Below, one piece after another: positions 9,656 to 18,282 of a DNA stretch of 64,000 bases. The notes below the pieces were generated by a model. The model had not been told where the DNA came from and did not search any database. It worked only from the letters and a program-made list of their open reading frames with translations. The position numbers and the translations under genes are program-made. This DNA is from Ferruginibacter sp. (GTDB lineage Bacteria; Bacteroidota; Bacteroidia; Chitinophagales; Chitinophagaceae), in assembly GCA_016786725.1 (NCBI GenBank), contig JAEUVU010000007.1, positions 62,001 through 126,000 of the forward strand, in the 5' to 3' direction. Numbering within the stretch: the stretch's first letter is position 1; every line of letters begins with the position of its first letter.

Positions 9656-9743
9656 TTTCTTTGGAACTTAACCCTGTTTGCTGTTACCTTCGCCGTCCAA
9701 ATTAAAAACCGCAGGGATGGCTGCGGATAATGCCGGAAGGCGA
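9656..9743 (+). promoter_or_regulatory. rplM promoter and possible leader hairpin
   Basis: TTTG at about 9656-9660 and TACCTTCG at about 9685-9692 resemble Bacteroidota -33 and -7 boxes, with a spacer near 21 bp. A hairpin CCGCAG-GGATGG-CTGCGG at 9709-9726 would then lie in the 5' leader, ending 34 bp before the rplM ATG. Ribosomal-protein leaders often bind their own product, so autoregulation by L13 is possible but unproven. Confidence 0.4.
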
Positions 9744-9760
9744 AACTTAAAAAAAACAAA

Positions 9761-10204
9761 ATGAGCAAATTACATTTCACTACAAAACATGCGAACACGG
9801 CTACCGTAAAGCACAACTGGTACGTTGTGGATGGTACTAATCAAACCGTAGGTCGTATGTGTGCCCGTATTGCGGCTGTTCTTCGTGGAAAGAACAAAGC
9901 ATACTACACTCCCCATGTTGATTGCGGAGATTTCATCATTGTTACCAATTGCGAAAAGGTAAAACTTACCGGTAATAAAATGGATGAAAAAGTATATGAC
10001 AACTTCAGTGGTTATCCTGGTGGCCGTAAAGAAGAGATTGCCAAAGATCTTTTAAAACGCAGGCCGGAAGTGATTATCGAAAGGGCCGTTAAAGGTATGT
10101 TGCCTAAAAACCGTTTAGGCCGCCAGATGTACAAAAAATTATTTGTTTACCAGGGTGCTGAGCATCCACACGGTGCACAACAACCGAAAGAACTTAAATT
10201 TTAA
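9761..10204 (+). CDS. rplM: 50S ribosomal protein L13
   Basis: 147 residues, the usual length. It has the conserved L13 segments: WYVVDGTNQTVGRMCARIA near the N-terminus, then VTNCEKVKLTGNK and VKGMLPKNRLGRQMYKKL. L13 is an early-assembly protein of the large ribosomal subunit. It is followed by rpsI, the almost universal L13-S9 pair, and by rpsB and tsf, as commonly found in Bacteroidota. Confidence 0.98.
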   Translation: MSKLHFTTKHANTATVKHNWYVVDGTNQTVGRMCARIAAVLRGKNKAYYTPHVDCGDFIIVTNCEKVKLTGNKMDEKVYDNFSGYPGGRKEEIAKDLLKRRPEVIIERAVKGMLPKNRLGRQMYKKLFVYQGAEHPHGAQQPKELKF

Positions 10205-10205
10205 C

Positions 10206-10262
10206 CCTTCGACTTCGCTCAGGATCAACAAAAATTAAAAAAACTCCCGATAGCAATCGGGA
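10206..10262 (+). repeat. Short dispersed repeat and hairpin between rplM and rpsI
   Basis: 10206-10226 is a copy of the CTTCGACTNCGCTCAGGAT repeat that recurs twice upstream of metH (35965-36016). Just after it, CCCGAT-AGCA-ATCGGG at about 10243-10260 forms a small hairpin followed by A's. It may modulate read-through between the two ribosomal genes. Confidence 0.6.
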
Positions 10263-10276
10263 CCAAATAAAATAAA

Positions 10277-10666
10277 ATGGAAAAACAAACAAACGCAGTC
10301 GGCCGCAGAAAAGAAGCTGTTACCCGTATCTTCCTTAGTAAAGGAGACGGTAAGATAACAGTGAACGGCAAAGACTACAAAACCTATTTCCCGCTGGTTT
10401 ATTTACAAAACCAGGTAGAAGCGCCTTTAAAAACTGTTGAGAGTGCCGATAAATTTGATGTGGTAGTTAATGCTACCGGTGGTGGTGTAAAAGGACAGGC
10501 AGAAGCAGCCAAACTGGGTATTGCCCGTGCTTTGGTTGAAGTAAGCGCTGATTACCGCCCGGCTTTAAAAGCTGCCGGTTTATTAAAGCGTGACCCACGT
10601 TCGGTTGAACGTAAAAAACCAGGACGTAAGAAAGCAAGAAGAAGCTTCCAGTTCAGTAAACGTTAA
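10277..10666 (+). CDS. rpsI: 30S ribosomal protein S9
   Basis: 129 residues. It has the S9 start (NAVGRRKEAVTRIFL), the central glycine-rich loop (VNATGGGVKGQAEAAKLGIARAL reduced here to its core GGGVKGQ) and the basic C-terminal tail ending in SKR that reaches the P-site tRNA. It lies 72 bp after rplM, with which it is probably cotranscribed. Confidence 0.98.
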   Translation: MEKQTNAVGRRKEAVTRIFLSKGDGKITVNGKDYKTYFPLVYLQNQVEAPLKTVESADKFDVVVNATGGGVKGQAEAAKLGIARALVEVSADYRPALKAAGLLKRDPRSVERKKPGRKKARRSFQFSKR

Positions 10667-10680
10667 TAAATTGGTTGAAA

Positions 10681-10740
10681 ATTGAAAGTTGATAGTTGAA
10701 AAAGCTAACAACTTTCAACCTTCAGCCTTCAACTTTCAAT
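10681..10740. repeat. 12-bp perfect inverted repeat between rpsI and rpsB
   Basis: ATTGAAAGTTGA at 10681-10692 is the exact reverse complement of TCAACTTTCAAT at 10729-10740, with further near-repeats of the same words between them. Three other AT-rich 12-bp pairs of this kind lie in the window (29240, 42641 and 41740). Confidence 0.75.
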
Positions 10741-10764
10741 ACATAACATTTTTAATAATAAACA

Positions 10765-11643
10765 ATGGAAAATACTTCCTTACAACAGCAACTTTTAGAA
10801 GCAGGTGTACACTTTGGGCATTTAAAGAAAAAGTGGAACCCTAAGATGCTGCCTTACATCTTTGCTGAAAAGAAAGGCATTCACATCATTGACCTGAACA
10901 AAACCGTAGAAGGTTTGCAGGAAAGCGCTGCTGCTTTAAAAGCAATTGCACGCAGTGGTAAAAAGATCATGTTTGTGGCTACTAAAAAACAGGCTAAAGA
11001 AATTGTTAGCGACTGTGCACAACGTGTAAACATGCCGTTTGTAACCGAGCGTTGGCTGGGTGGTATGTTAACCAACTTCAACACTGTTCGTAAAAGCGTT
11101 AAGAAAATGCAGAGCATTGAAAAAATGCTGGCTGATGGCAGCGCTGAAAGCTTAACCAAAAAAGAGCGTTTGACTTTAAGCCGCGATAAAGAAAAAATGG
11201 AAAAAGTACTGGGTGGTATCGCACAGATAAGCCGTGTACCTGCCGCTTTGTTTATGGTTGATATAGGCCACGAGCACATTGCACTTGCCGAAGCAAGAAA
11301 ACTGGGCATCAACACTTTTGGTATGGTTGATACCAACTGCGATCCTAATAAAGTTGATTTTGCTATTCCTGCAAATGATGATGCTACCAAATCAATCGCA
11401 ATCGTGGTTAATTATTTAACTGCTGCTATTGCAGAAGGTTTGCAGGAGCGCCAGGCTAATAAAGACGAGGAAGATAACAGCGATACAGAAGAAAGTGCCG
11501 AAGCCAAAGCAGCCCGCTTTGAGTCGAAAGAAGACGGAGGAGACGACAGGAACAAGCGTGGTGGCGGCAGAGGAGTAGCTTCTCAACCAAAGCGCAGGGT
11601 TGCAGGTCCGGGCCAGGGTGGAAGAAAGCCGGCGGGCAAATAA
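10765..11643 (+). CDS. rpsB: 30S ribosomal protein S2
   Basis: 292 residues. The S2 core covers residues 1-230 (LLEAGVHFGHLKKKWNPKM, FVTERWLGGMLTNF, ALFMVDIGHEHIALAEA, GMVDTNCDP). After the core comes a charged extension of about 60 residues rich in Glu, Asp, Gly and Arg, which is longer than in E. coli and typical of some Bacteroidota. S2 binds the 30S head-body junction and is needed for S1 binding. The gene directly precedes tsf, a linkage conserved across bacteria. Confidence 0.98.
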   Translation: MENTSLQQQLLEAGVHFGHLKKKWNPKMLPYIFAEKKGIHIIDLNKTVEGLQESAAALKAIARSGKKIMFVATKKQAKEIVSDCAQRVNMPFVTERWLGGMLTNFNTVRKSVKKMQSIEKMLADGSAESLTKKERLTLSRDKEKMEKVLGGIAQISRVPAALFMVDIGHEHIALAEARKLGINTFGMVDTNCDPNKVDFAIPANDDATKSIAIVVNYLTAAIAEGLQERQANKDEEDNSDTEESAEAKAARFESKEDGGDDRNKRGGGRGVASQPKRRVAGPGQGGRKPAGK

Positions 11644-11660
11644 AAAATGAAAAGGCAAAA

Positions 11661-11726
11661 TTCAAAAGTCAAAAATGTGCTTTTGAAGGCCCCTTCTTTT
11701 TTAATTTTTAATTTTTAATTTTTAAT
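11661..11726 (+). promoter_or_regulatory. Hairpin and TTTTTAA heptamer repeats before tsf
   Basis: TTCAAAAG at 11661-11668 pairs with CTTTTGAA at 11680-11687. A run of about four tandem TTTTTAA units follows (about 11696-11724), ending a few bases before the tsf ATG. The AT-rich, unstructured region could help translation initiation where Shine-Dalgarno sites are absent. Repeat-number changes could alter expression, but this is speculative. Confidence 0.45.
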
Positions 11727-11730
11727 TCAC

Positions 11731-12555
11731 ATGAGTGTTACAATAACAGCAGCAGACATAAATAAATTACGCCAGACAACAGGTGCCGGTATGTTAGATT
11801 GCCGCAAAGCATTAACAGAAAGCAATGGCGATTTTGAAGCAGCCATTGACTGGTTGCGTAAACAAGGCCAGAAGGTTGCCGCCAAGCGCAGCGACCGTGA
11901 AGCCAAAGAAGGTGTGGTAATTGCACAAACAACAGCCGACGGCAAAAGCGGTATCGTTCTTTGCATCAGCTGCGAAACCGATTTCGTAAGCAAGAATGCT
12001 GAGTTTGTTGCCTTTGCACAATCTATTGCAGATGCGGCAATCGCCAACAATGTAAAAACAGTTGAAGAGTTAAATGCTGTAAGCATCAATGGCTCTACAG
12101 TTGAACAAATGATCAACGATAAACTGGCAGCAATCGGCGAAAAGATCGCTATCTCTAAATTTGAAAGAGTAGATGCCCCTTATGTTGCTTCTTACATTCA
12201 CGGTGCCAACCGTATGGGTGTGTTGGTAAGCATGACCAAAGAAGCTGCTGAAGCCGGTAAAGATGTTGCGATGCAGATTGCAGCGATGAACCCGCTGGCA
12301 GTTGACGAAACCTCTATCAGCCAGGAAACAAAAGACAGGGAAAAAGCCATTGCTATTGACATGATCAAAGCAGAAGGCAAACCTGCTGAAATGGCCGAGA
12401 AGATCGCCGAAGGCAAAATGAACAAATTCTTTAAAGACAATACGTTGATGGCACAGGCTTTTGTAAAAGATAACAGCAAATCTGTTGCTGATTACCTGAA
12501 AGGCGTTGATGCCGACCTGAAGGTTACTGATTTTAAGCGGGTGGCTTTGGGTTAA
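11731..12555 (+). CDS. tsf: Translation elongation factor Ts
   Basis: 274 residues. The N-terminal UBA-like part (ADINKLRQTTGAGMLDCRKAL) and the core dimerisation motifs (CISCETDFVSKNAEFVAFA, VASYIHGANRMGVLV, DVAMQIAAMNPLAV) are all present. EF-Ts exchanges GDP for GTP on EF-Tu. It follows rpsB by 87 bp and is ended by a strong terminator. Confidence 0.98.
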   Translation: MSVTITAADINKLRQTTGAGMLDCRKALTESNGDFEAAIDWLRKQGQKVAAKRSDREAKEGVVIAQTTADGKSGIVLCISCETDFVSKNAEFVAFAQSIADAAIANNVKTVEELNAVSINGSTVEQMINDKLAAIGEKIAISKFERVDAPYVASYIHGANRMGVLVSMTKEAAEAGKDVAMQIAAMNPLAVDETSISQETKDREKAIAIDMIKAEGKPAEMAEKIAEGKMNKFFKDNTLMAQAFVKDNSKSVADYLKGVDADLKVTDFKRVALG

Positions 12556-12574
12556 GATGATTTGATGTCATTGG

Positions 12575-12604
12575 AAAAAGGGAATCCGCGGATTCCCTTT
12601 TTCA
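12575..12604 (+). terminator. Terminator of the rplM-rpsI-rpsB-tsf unit
   Basis: AAAAAGGGAATCC and GGATTCCCTTTTT form a near-perfect hairpin around a CGC loop, with flanking A and T runs that let it work in either direction. It closes the ribosomal-protein block. Confidence 0.9.
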
Positions 12605-12635
12605 TTTTACTTTACTTAAAATTTGCTCACCGTTC

Positions 12636-13559
12636 ATGTTGATACATAGCGCACTGTTTCTTATTAGTATTGTTATACCGGTTGTATCGCTGTTTTTCCG
12701 GCCTGTATTAACTAAGGAAATTTTGAGAGACCTGCGGTTTTTACGGATACTTCACTATGTAATCCTGGCGATTTTGGGTTTTTCGATCTACTTATCCGGC
12801 AAAGGCATTCAGTTAAATTTTTTTCAGCAACATCAACTGCTTGTTTTTCTTTTGTACATTATAGCCTTGATTTATGCAGCAGTGTTTGCAATTGTTACAA
12901 ACAATATAGCCGATATAGAAACAGATAAAATTTCAAATACAACAAGGCCGCTTGTAAAAGGAACTGTAAATTCTACAATATATTTATCAGCAGGCATTTT
13001 TTGCCTGATTTATTCTCTTGCTGTTTCATATGTAATAAACAGCTTAGTGTTTTTCTGTATTCTGCTGATCAGCGCTGTGTATTTTGTTTATTCCTGCAAA
13101 CCATTTCGCTTAAAAAGAATTCCGGTAATAGCTAAACTACTGATCGGTTTCAACTCACTGGCAGTTGCCGTTTGCGGCTTTGTACTTGCCGGGGGCAGGC
13201 TCAATGATTTTCCTGTTATATGGGCTGTGTTCATTACAGTGCCTCTGGCTCTTGCGGCAAATTTCATAGACCTGAAAGACACAGCGGGAGATAGCAAAAC
13301 AGGAATAAAAACACTTCCTGTTATTTTTGGAGAAAGAAAAGCAATTCATTTCATTGCTTTTTTTACAGCCTGCACCTACGTGATGGCAGCGGCGATTATT
13401 GATCTTTTGTGGGTATATCCTTTGTGTGGCATCATGGCGTTTCTGCATATTGCTTTGCTTTATAGGGAGCCCTTTAACGAAAAGCCGGTTTTCCTTATTT
13501 ATATTTCGGCCTTGTTTGGATTAAACATAATATTGCTGTTCAATAAATATTTAAGTTAA
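12636..13559 (+). CDS. UbiA-family prenyltransferase or terpene cyclase
   Basis: 307 residues and about eight or nine hydrophobic segments. Both Asp-rich metal-pyrophosphate motifs of the UbiA superfamily are present: N90-N-x-x-D-x-x-x-D97 (NNIADIETDK) in the second helical loop and DLKDTAGD at 212-219. UbiA enzymes transfer or cyclise isoprenoid diphosphates in the inner membrane. The stop is directly followed by the ATG of a squalene-cyclase-like gene, so the two are almost certainly cotranscribed. The substrate is unknown: quinone, tocopherol-like, ether-lipid and UbiA-type terpene-cyclase roles all remain possible. The context favours an unusual terpenoid over ubiquinone or menaquinone. 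Confidence 0.8.
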   Translation: MLIHSALFLISIVIPVVSLFFRPVLTKEILRDLRFLRILHYVILAILGFSIYLSGKGIQLNFFQQHQLLVFLLYIIALIYAAVFAIVTNNIADIETDKISNTTRPLVKGTVNSTIYLSAGIFCLIYSLAVSYVINSLVFFCILLISAVYFVYSCKPFRLKRIPVIAKLLIGFNSLAVAVCGFVLAGGRLNDFPVIWAVFITVPLALAANFIDLKDTAGDSKTGIKTLPVIFGERKAIHFIAFFTACTYVMAAAIIDLLWVYPLCGIMAFLHIALLYREPFNEKPVFLIYISALFGLNIILLFNKYLS

Positions 13560-14612
13560 ATGCAGGCGGGCAGGTTTATACCACCACTATATTTTTTTAA
13601 AAACTTTTGTATAATAGCAATCATTTCGATCTGTAACATTTCCTTCAACTACAGAAAGGTAACAGGCGATAAGGAATTGATCAGGCTTGCGCAACAGAAG
13701 GGTGTAAGTTTTTTAATAAAAATCCAGCGGCATAATGGGGCTATTTGCGATACTATAAACCCGCTTTTTGATACCTGGGAGACTATACTTGCTGCAACTG
13801 CTATCTACAGGTCAGACACTGGTGAAAAAAACAGCGGGCCTGTAAAAAAGGCACTTGCTTTTTTGAAGAACAGTGAGAATAACAAAGGGCTTATCTGCCA
13901 CAACCAAAAATGTAAAAAAGCTTATTGCCTCGAAACCACTTCTGTTTATTTTAACCTGTTGCAACTTACAGGTAAAGATGAAAAGATAACCTCCGCATTA
14001 AAAACAATCGCTTCGCTTCAAAAGCAGTCCGGAGAATGGGAGATTGGTAATCCTGACGTAACCGTTCAGAAAGCTTTTCCTTCTGTAACAGCATTTGTAT
14101 TAAATACCCTGCAAAATAAAAAGGCAGAACCTTTGTATAAAAAGAATGCCATTGACTGGCTTTTGCAAAAGCAAACAGCACAGGGAGATTGGGGAGCCGC
14201 CTGGGAATACTACGGATGCCCGGCGTATGCATTATGGCCGATCATGAAAGTGCTTCAAAATGAAAATGCAAAAGAAGCAGTATCTGCAAAAGATAAAGCC
14301 ATTACATTTATTCTTGCTTCGCAAAATGATGATGGCAGTTGGTTTTATAGAGATGCGGCACTTCAAAAACAAACATCACCAGCGTTGCAAACGGCTTTAA
14401 TGCTTTCGGCCTTACAAAATGCAGGGATAAAAAGCACCGAAGCTGTTTTGAAAGGGATTAATTTTCTTGTAAAAAACCAACAGGAAAACGGTGGTTGGGA
14501 GGGTGGTTTTTTTCCAATACCCCAGGAAAGATACACCAAACAGGAGTATGTTTTTGCCACAGCTCTTGCGGTTGATTTGATGCGTACGTATTTACTTAAC
14601 AACAACAATTGA
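13560..14612 (+). CDS. Prenyltransferase/squalene-oxidase-repeat protein (terpene-cyclase-like)
   Basis: 350 residues beginning right after the UbiA stop. A hydrophobic N-terminal stretch (about 8-28) may be a membrane anchor or signal. The rest is an alpha-barrel of repeated QW-type motifs: LQKQSGEWEIG, LLQKQTAQGDWG, LASQNDDGSWFY and LVKNQQENGGWEGG. This is the fold of squalene and other terpene cyclases. It is about half the length of a full squalene-hopene cyclase (about 630 residues), so it would form a single barrel. I do not see the DxDD protonation motif, so class II cyclase activity is uncertain. Confidence 0.75.
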   Translation: MQAGRFIPPLYFFKNFCIIAIISICNISFNYRKVTGDKELIRLAQQKGVSFLIKIQRHNGAICDTINPLFDTWETILAATAIYRSDTGEKNSGPVKKALAFLKNSENNKGLICHNQKCKKAYCLETTSVYFNLLQLTGKDEKITSALKTIASLQKQSGEWEIGNPDVTVQKAFPSVTAFVLNTLQNKKAEPLYKKNAIDWLLQKQTAQGDWGAAWEYYGCPAYALWPIMKVLQNENAKEAVSAKDKAITFILASQNDDGSWFYRDAALQKQTSPALQTALMLSALQNAGIKSTEAVLKGINFLVKNQQENGGWEGGFFPIPQERYTKQEYVFATALAVDLMRTYLLNNNN

Positions 14613-15622
14613 TGTTTAGGATTTTTTTTATCTCGCTGCTGGTTGCTTTAAGCTTTGCATCTTGTGTTACACACCGTGTGGCACAAAACGAAACCGTACT
14701 TTTTCCTGAAACCGGAAAAGGAAAGTGGTGGATCATTAATACCGTTTTGTATAACAGGCAGTATAAAGAAGTGCATTTTAATGCATTGGTAAGTATGGAT
14801 GAAATGGCAGGTAAAAAATATGCGGCCTGTTATGTTTCAGCCTGGAATGCTGCTGATACTACTAATTATTATACAGGTATACGAACTGTTGCAATACCTG
14901 TATCCGGTTTTCGCAGAAAATTTCCATTGAAGTTATGGTTGCCCGCTAATGACTCAGCAGGCATGGATTGGAGCCTGGTGCTCAAACGAAATAGTTTCAA
15001 CCTGTTAACTGATCTTAAAAGTAAAATGACCACACAGGCAAAAGGCTACACAGAATTTTCAGCCTCTTTTGGTAAACAATACCCTTTTACGGTTACTTCA
15101 ATAAGTGCAGCGCCACAGGCCTGGGCGGTCAATCCCTTAACGGCAACTGCCTGGCTTAAAGGAAGTATATCTTCAGCCGGTACCGGTAACTTGCAGGTCC
15201 GGATTTTTTCCGATAAAGACCTGTTGTTAAAAAAATCTGCCGCGGCTTATGTGCATTGGCTCGATCTTGAACTGCAAGATGGCAAACACCTGGCTCTTTT
15301 GTTTAGTACATATGCTGAAGCAAGTGTCAAAACAGAAGCAGCCATGCTATGGGATGAACAACACCAGATTATGGCAAAGCCGCAGGTTACTATGAAATTG
15401 TTGGGTAAGGAAAACGTTGTTGCAACATCTTTAAAATTGTACCCACTGTTTTTTTCTATAGAAATACCACAACAGCAATTTAGTATAATGTTGAGGCCAC
15501 GCATGCGGCAGCAGGAGATAACAGCTAATAAAAATTCATTCTGGATGGGTGCTGTTGAAGCGATTGATAAAGCAACCTTGCAGTTTGCGGGCAAAGGCAA
15601 CATGTACATATTTAAACAATAG
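14612..15622 (+). CDS. Lipoprotein, possibly CrtC/AttH lipocalin-like
   Basis: 336 residues. The ATG at 14612 overlaps the previous stop (TGATG), which suggests translational coupling. A TTG three bases upstream could extend it by one codon. The N-terminus is a lipoprotein signal with lipobox LSFASC. The mature part is beta-rich and contains WW and W-x-H-x-N-like patterns (GKGKWWIINTVLYN, KEVHFNALVSMDE) that faintly recall the CrtC/AttH lipocalin-like family, which includes carotenoid hydratases. That assignment is weak. Its position in the terpenoid-like group makes it at least plausible. Confidence 0.6.
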   Translation: MFRIFFISLLVALSFASCVTHRVAQNETVLFPETGKGKWWIINTVLYNRQYKEVHFNALVSMDEMAGKKYAACYVSAWNAADTTNYYTGIRTVAIPVSGFRRKFPLKLWLPANDSAGMDWSLVLKRNSFNLLTDLKSKMTTQAKGYTEFSASFGKQYPFTVTSISAAPQAWAVNPLTATAWLKGSISSAGTGNLQVRIFSDKDLLLKKSAAAYVHWLDLELQDGKHLALLFSTYAEASVKTEAAMLWDEQHQIMAKPQVTMKLLGKENVVATSLKLYPLFFSIEIPQQQFSIMLRPRMRQQEITANKNSFWMGAVEAIDKATLQFAGKGNMYIFKQ

Positions 15623-15629
15623 GGTAGTT

Positions 15630-16858
15630 ATGTTAAAAAGAGTTCAGTCATTTTTTGTTAAAACAGTTAACCACGTTGAAAGCCGGCAAACACCTTTTAC
15701 CCGGTATTATTATTTGTTTGCAGCGATACTTGCCGTTAGGCTGGCTCTCGAGTTTTTTCAAGCCGCAGGTTGTTTACCATGGACGATATTTTACACATTG
15801 GCCTTTGGTTCATCTTCATTGTACTGGCTTTCCTGGTGCAGCTACATATTTTCTCGGGCGAAAAAATTATTAAAGTAGCAAAACTGGTGATCGTGTTTTT
15901 CAGCATAGCGCTTACCGCCCCCATCATTGACCTGATCCTTACAGGTGGTGTTGGGGCTAAAATGAATTACCTTTCTCTGCATTCATGGAAAGATATCGTT
16001 TGGTCGTACATTACAGTAGGCGGCTCCAGTTTATCACGTGGAGCAACACCCGGCATTCGTATTGAGATTACCCTGCTGGTATTGGCAAGTTTTAACTATG
16101 TACGTACAAAGAAGAACAGCATACTTAAAGGAATTATTGCAGCTGTTTCTATTTATACAGTTTTGTTTTTATCGGGCGCAATACCGCTTTTTCTCGGTTA
16201 TATCGTAAACACATTTCACCTGCAGTACCAGCAAGATGATCAAAGTACGGTGTTGCTGTTATTAACGTTTGATATTTTTCTTTTTTGTTTTGCGCTTTTC
16301 CTTCATTCTTCTTCACACATTTACAAAATACTAAGTTCAGCTCCCTGGATACAGGTCATCATATGTATCCTTTTGCTTGGCTTTGGCGCTTCACTGGCAT
16401 TAGAAAACTATCCGGGCAACTGGATATTAACCCCTACCACTTTATTTTGGTTTCCACTGCTTTTAGCATGTTGCGTTTTTTTTGCTGCATATGCCGGTGT
16501 TTTAAAGCTACAGGCGGCTGCAACAGAGAAAAATCAATACAACATTGTTAAAAACGGATTGATATTTTTATTGCTGATAATAACCGGAATGTTGTCGGCA
16601 AAAATATTTTTTTCAGCAACCTTGTTGTGGGGTTTGCTTTTCCTTTTAAGCGAAGTTCCGCTTGAACTTAAAAAGATTCCTGTACTTTGCAATGTAATAG
16701 AAGCAATGATATTAACTGCTGCAGCATTCGCAGGTTTCTGCATTTTTAATGCACCCATGATCGGTTTTCCGCCGGTATGGATATTGATGATTTTTTCCGC
16801 AGGTTTTGCAGGCGGCGTTGCTATTAAAATATTGCACAATCGGAAAAATGCTGCTTAA
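15630..16858 (+). pseudogene. Polytopic membrane protein with apparent -1 frameshift
   Basis: An ATG at 15630, 7 bp after the lipoprotein stop, opens a frame reading MLKRVQSFF...AVRLALEFF. It then leaves the sense frame at a run of six T's (about 15752-15757). One extra T would join it smoothly to the frame used from 15770 to 16858 (SSRRLFTMDD, then at least nine hydrophobic segments). The fused product would be about 409 residues. No ATG for the downstream part lies before 15779, where it would begin inside a hydrophobic region. The cause could be a homopolymer sequencing error, a real mutation or slippage. The family is not recognised. It ends the UbiA/cyclase group. Confidence 0.7.
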
Positions 16859-16927
16859 AAAAACGACGGTGCGTCTTTTAAAATAATTCTAAACCTTTAC
16901 CTTTACGCAAATTGCCTGCTTAAACTC

Positions 16928-18226
16928 ATGACCAATCTTTTTTTTACAACCCGCTTTAAAACAAGCACAGTTTTAATCATCACCCTTTTTTTATCACTTT
17001 ATACAAAAGCACAGGTAACTATCTGGTCAGATAATTTTAATAATGGCTGTACTGCAAATTGTTTAGCCAATACCTGGAACAGCTGGACCATACAGAATAA
17101 TATAGGAGGAACAAGCGGCGGATCCGCCAACAATTGGTACATAAGCTGTGCCGAAGAAGGTATAGTGCCACCCGGCTGTGGCAGCAGTTGTGTAGGCGAT
17201 GCCAGTATGCATATTGGCGCTGATCCCGGTTCCGGGGGCGATATGGGTGCTACGTACAACGAAACCGGCGCAACCAATGCCACTTTCAGGCGGGTTGTTT
17301 CTCCGTTAATAAGCACCGTTAACAGGCAAACACTTACCCTTAAATTTGATTTTATTGCTTACGGAAGTGCGTCCTGTTCAGAAGACCGGGCCCAGCTTCA
17401 TCTTAGTACCGATGGAGGGTCTACCTGGCCGGTGGGATATCAATACTGCCTTACCAGCGTTTGTTGCGGAGCCTGCAATGGCTACAGCCAGGGGCAATGG
17501 ACAACCTATACACTGAATTTGCCTGCTGCCTTTGAAGGAAATCCTAATTTGCGTATCGGCTTTCACTGGAGAAACAATGGTAACGGAAGCGGAACCGATC
17601 CTTCTGTTGCTATTGACGATATTGTTTTAAGCGGATTGGTTGCGCTTTCAGCCAATGTAACAAAATTTAATGCCGTTAAAGAAACAGCAAAAGTTAAATT
17701 AAGCTGGACTACCAACGCAGAAAACCAGGTGAAAAACTATGAGATAGAGCGATCAACATCAACTGCGGGATTTGCAAAAATTGCAACTGTTGCTGCAAAA
17801 GGAAATCAGCAGGCCGGCAATTTTAGTTACACAGCAAATGATCCACAGCTATTTTCAACGCCGGTTTTTTACAGGCTTAAAACAGTTGATAATACAGGAG
17901 GATTCAAATATTCAAATATCATCAGGGTAGGCAATAATACTGCGGGGGCGGATGATATTGCATTGATAGCTATAAATGGGGCACAGGGAATTGTTAAAGC
18001 CTCGCTTTGGTCGGAACAAAGCTGTGACGCAAATATTATTTTGTATGATATGGAAGGTAAGCTGATCAGGGATCTAGGAAGAAGACCCATTATGAAAGGA
18101 GAAAATCAACTTTCATTGAATGTGCCCCGTATACCGGTTGCCAACTATATGCTTAAGATTGAAGTTCCGAAATCCGCCAATAAGAAAGCGGTATCGCTAT
18201 CGGGCAAATTTTATTACAGTAAATAA
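16928..18226 (+). CDS. Secreted protein with type IX-like C-terminal domain
   Basis: 432 residues. A signal peptide ends near LYTKAQ (about 30). Residues 30-240 are a Cys-, Gly- and Asn-rich beta domain resembling a MAM or jelly-roll module (NSWTIQNN, LTLKFDFIAYGS, LRIGFHWRNNGNGSGTDPS, AIDDIVLSG). A fibronectin-like segment follows (AKVKLSWTTNAENQVKNYEI). The last 80 residues resemble a type IX secretion sorting tail (ANIILYDMEGKLI and ANYMLKIEV). It is probably exported through the outer membrane and bound to the surface. The ligand is unknown. Confidence 0.75.
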   Translation: MTNLFFTTRFKTSTVLIITLFLSLYTKAQVTIWSDNFNNGCTANCLANTWNSWTIQNNIGGTSGGSANNWYISCAEEGIVPPGCGSSCVGDASMHIGADPGSGGDMGATYNETGATNATFRRVVSPLISTVNRQTLTLKFDFIAYGSASCSEDRAQLHLSTDGGSTWPVGYQYCLTSVCCGACNGYSQGQWTTYTLNLPAAFEGNPNLRIGFHWRNNGNGSGTDPSVAIDDIVLSGLVALSANVTKFNAVKETAKVKLSWTTNAENQVKNYEIERSTSTAGFAKIATVAAKGNQQAGNFSYTANDPQLFSTPVFYRLKTVDNTGGFKYSNIIRVGNNTAGADDIALIAINGAQGIVKASLWSEQSCDANIILYDMEGKLIRDLGRRPIMKGENQLSLNVPRIPVANYMLKIEVPKSANKKAVSLSGKFYYSK

Positions 18227-18240
18227 AAAGTCATCGAACT

Positions 18241-18276
18241 AACAAAGGCTGCTTTGCAAGGCAGCCTTTGTTTTTT
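18241..18276. terminator. Bidirectional terminator between convergent genes
   Basis: A perfect 12-bp stem (AACAAAGGCTGC / GCAGCCTTTGTT) with an 8-nt loop and a T run lies between the convergent genes ending at 18226 and 18283. Confidence 0.92.
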
Positions 18277-18282
18277 AATAAA

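Noticed and set aside
9689..9744. Outer stem TTCGCC / GGCGAA in the rplM leader
   Set aside because: The 5' arm overlaps the likely -7 box, so it would not be in the RNA if the promoter call is right.
15549..15878. Separate 109-residue gene
   Set aside because: Its first half overlaps the end of the lipoprotein gene in another frame. From 15630 it reads as the start of the following membrane protein, so a frameshift explains it better.
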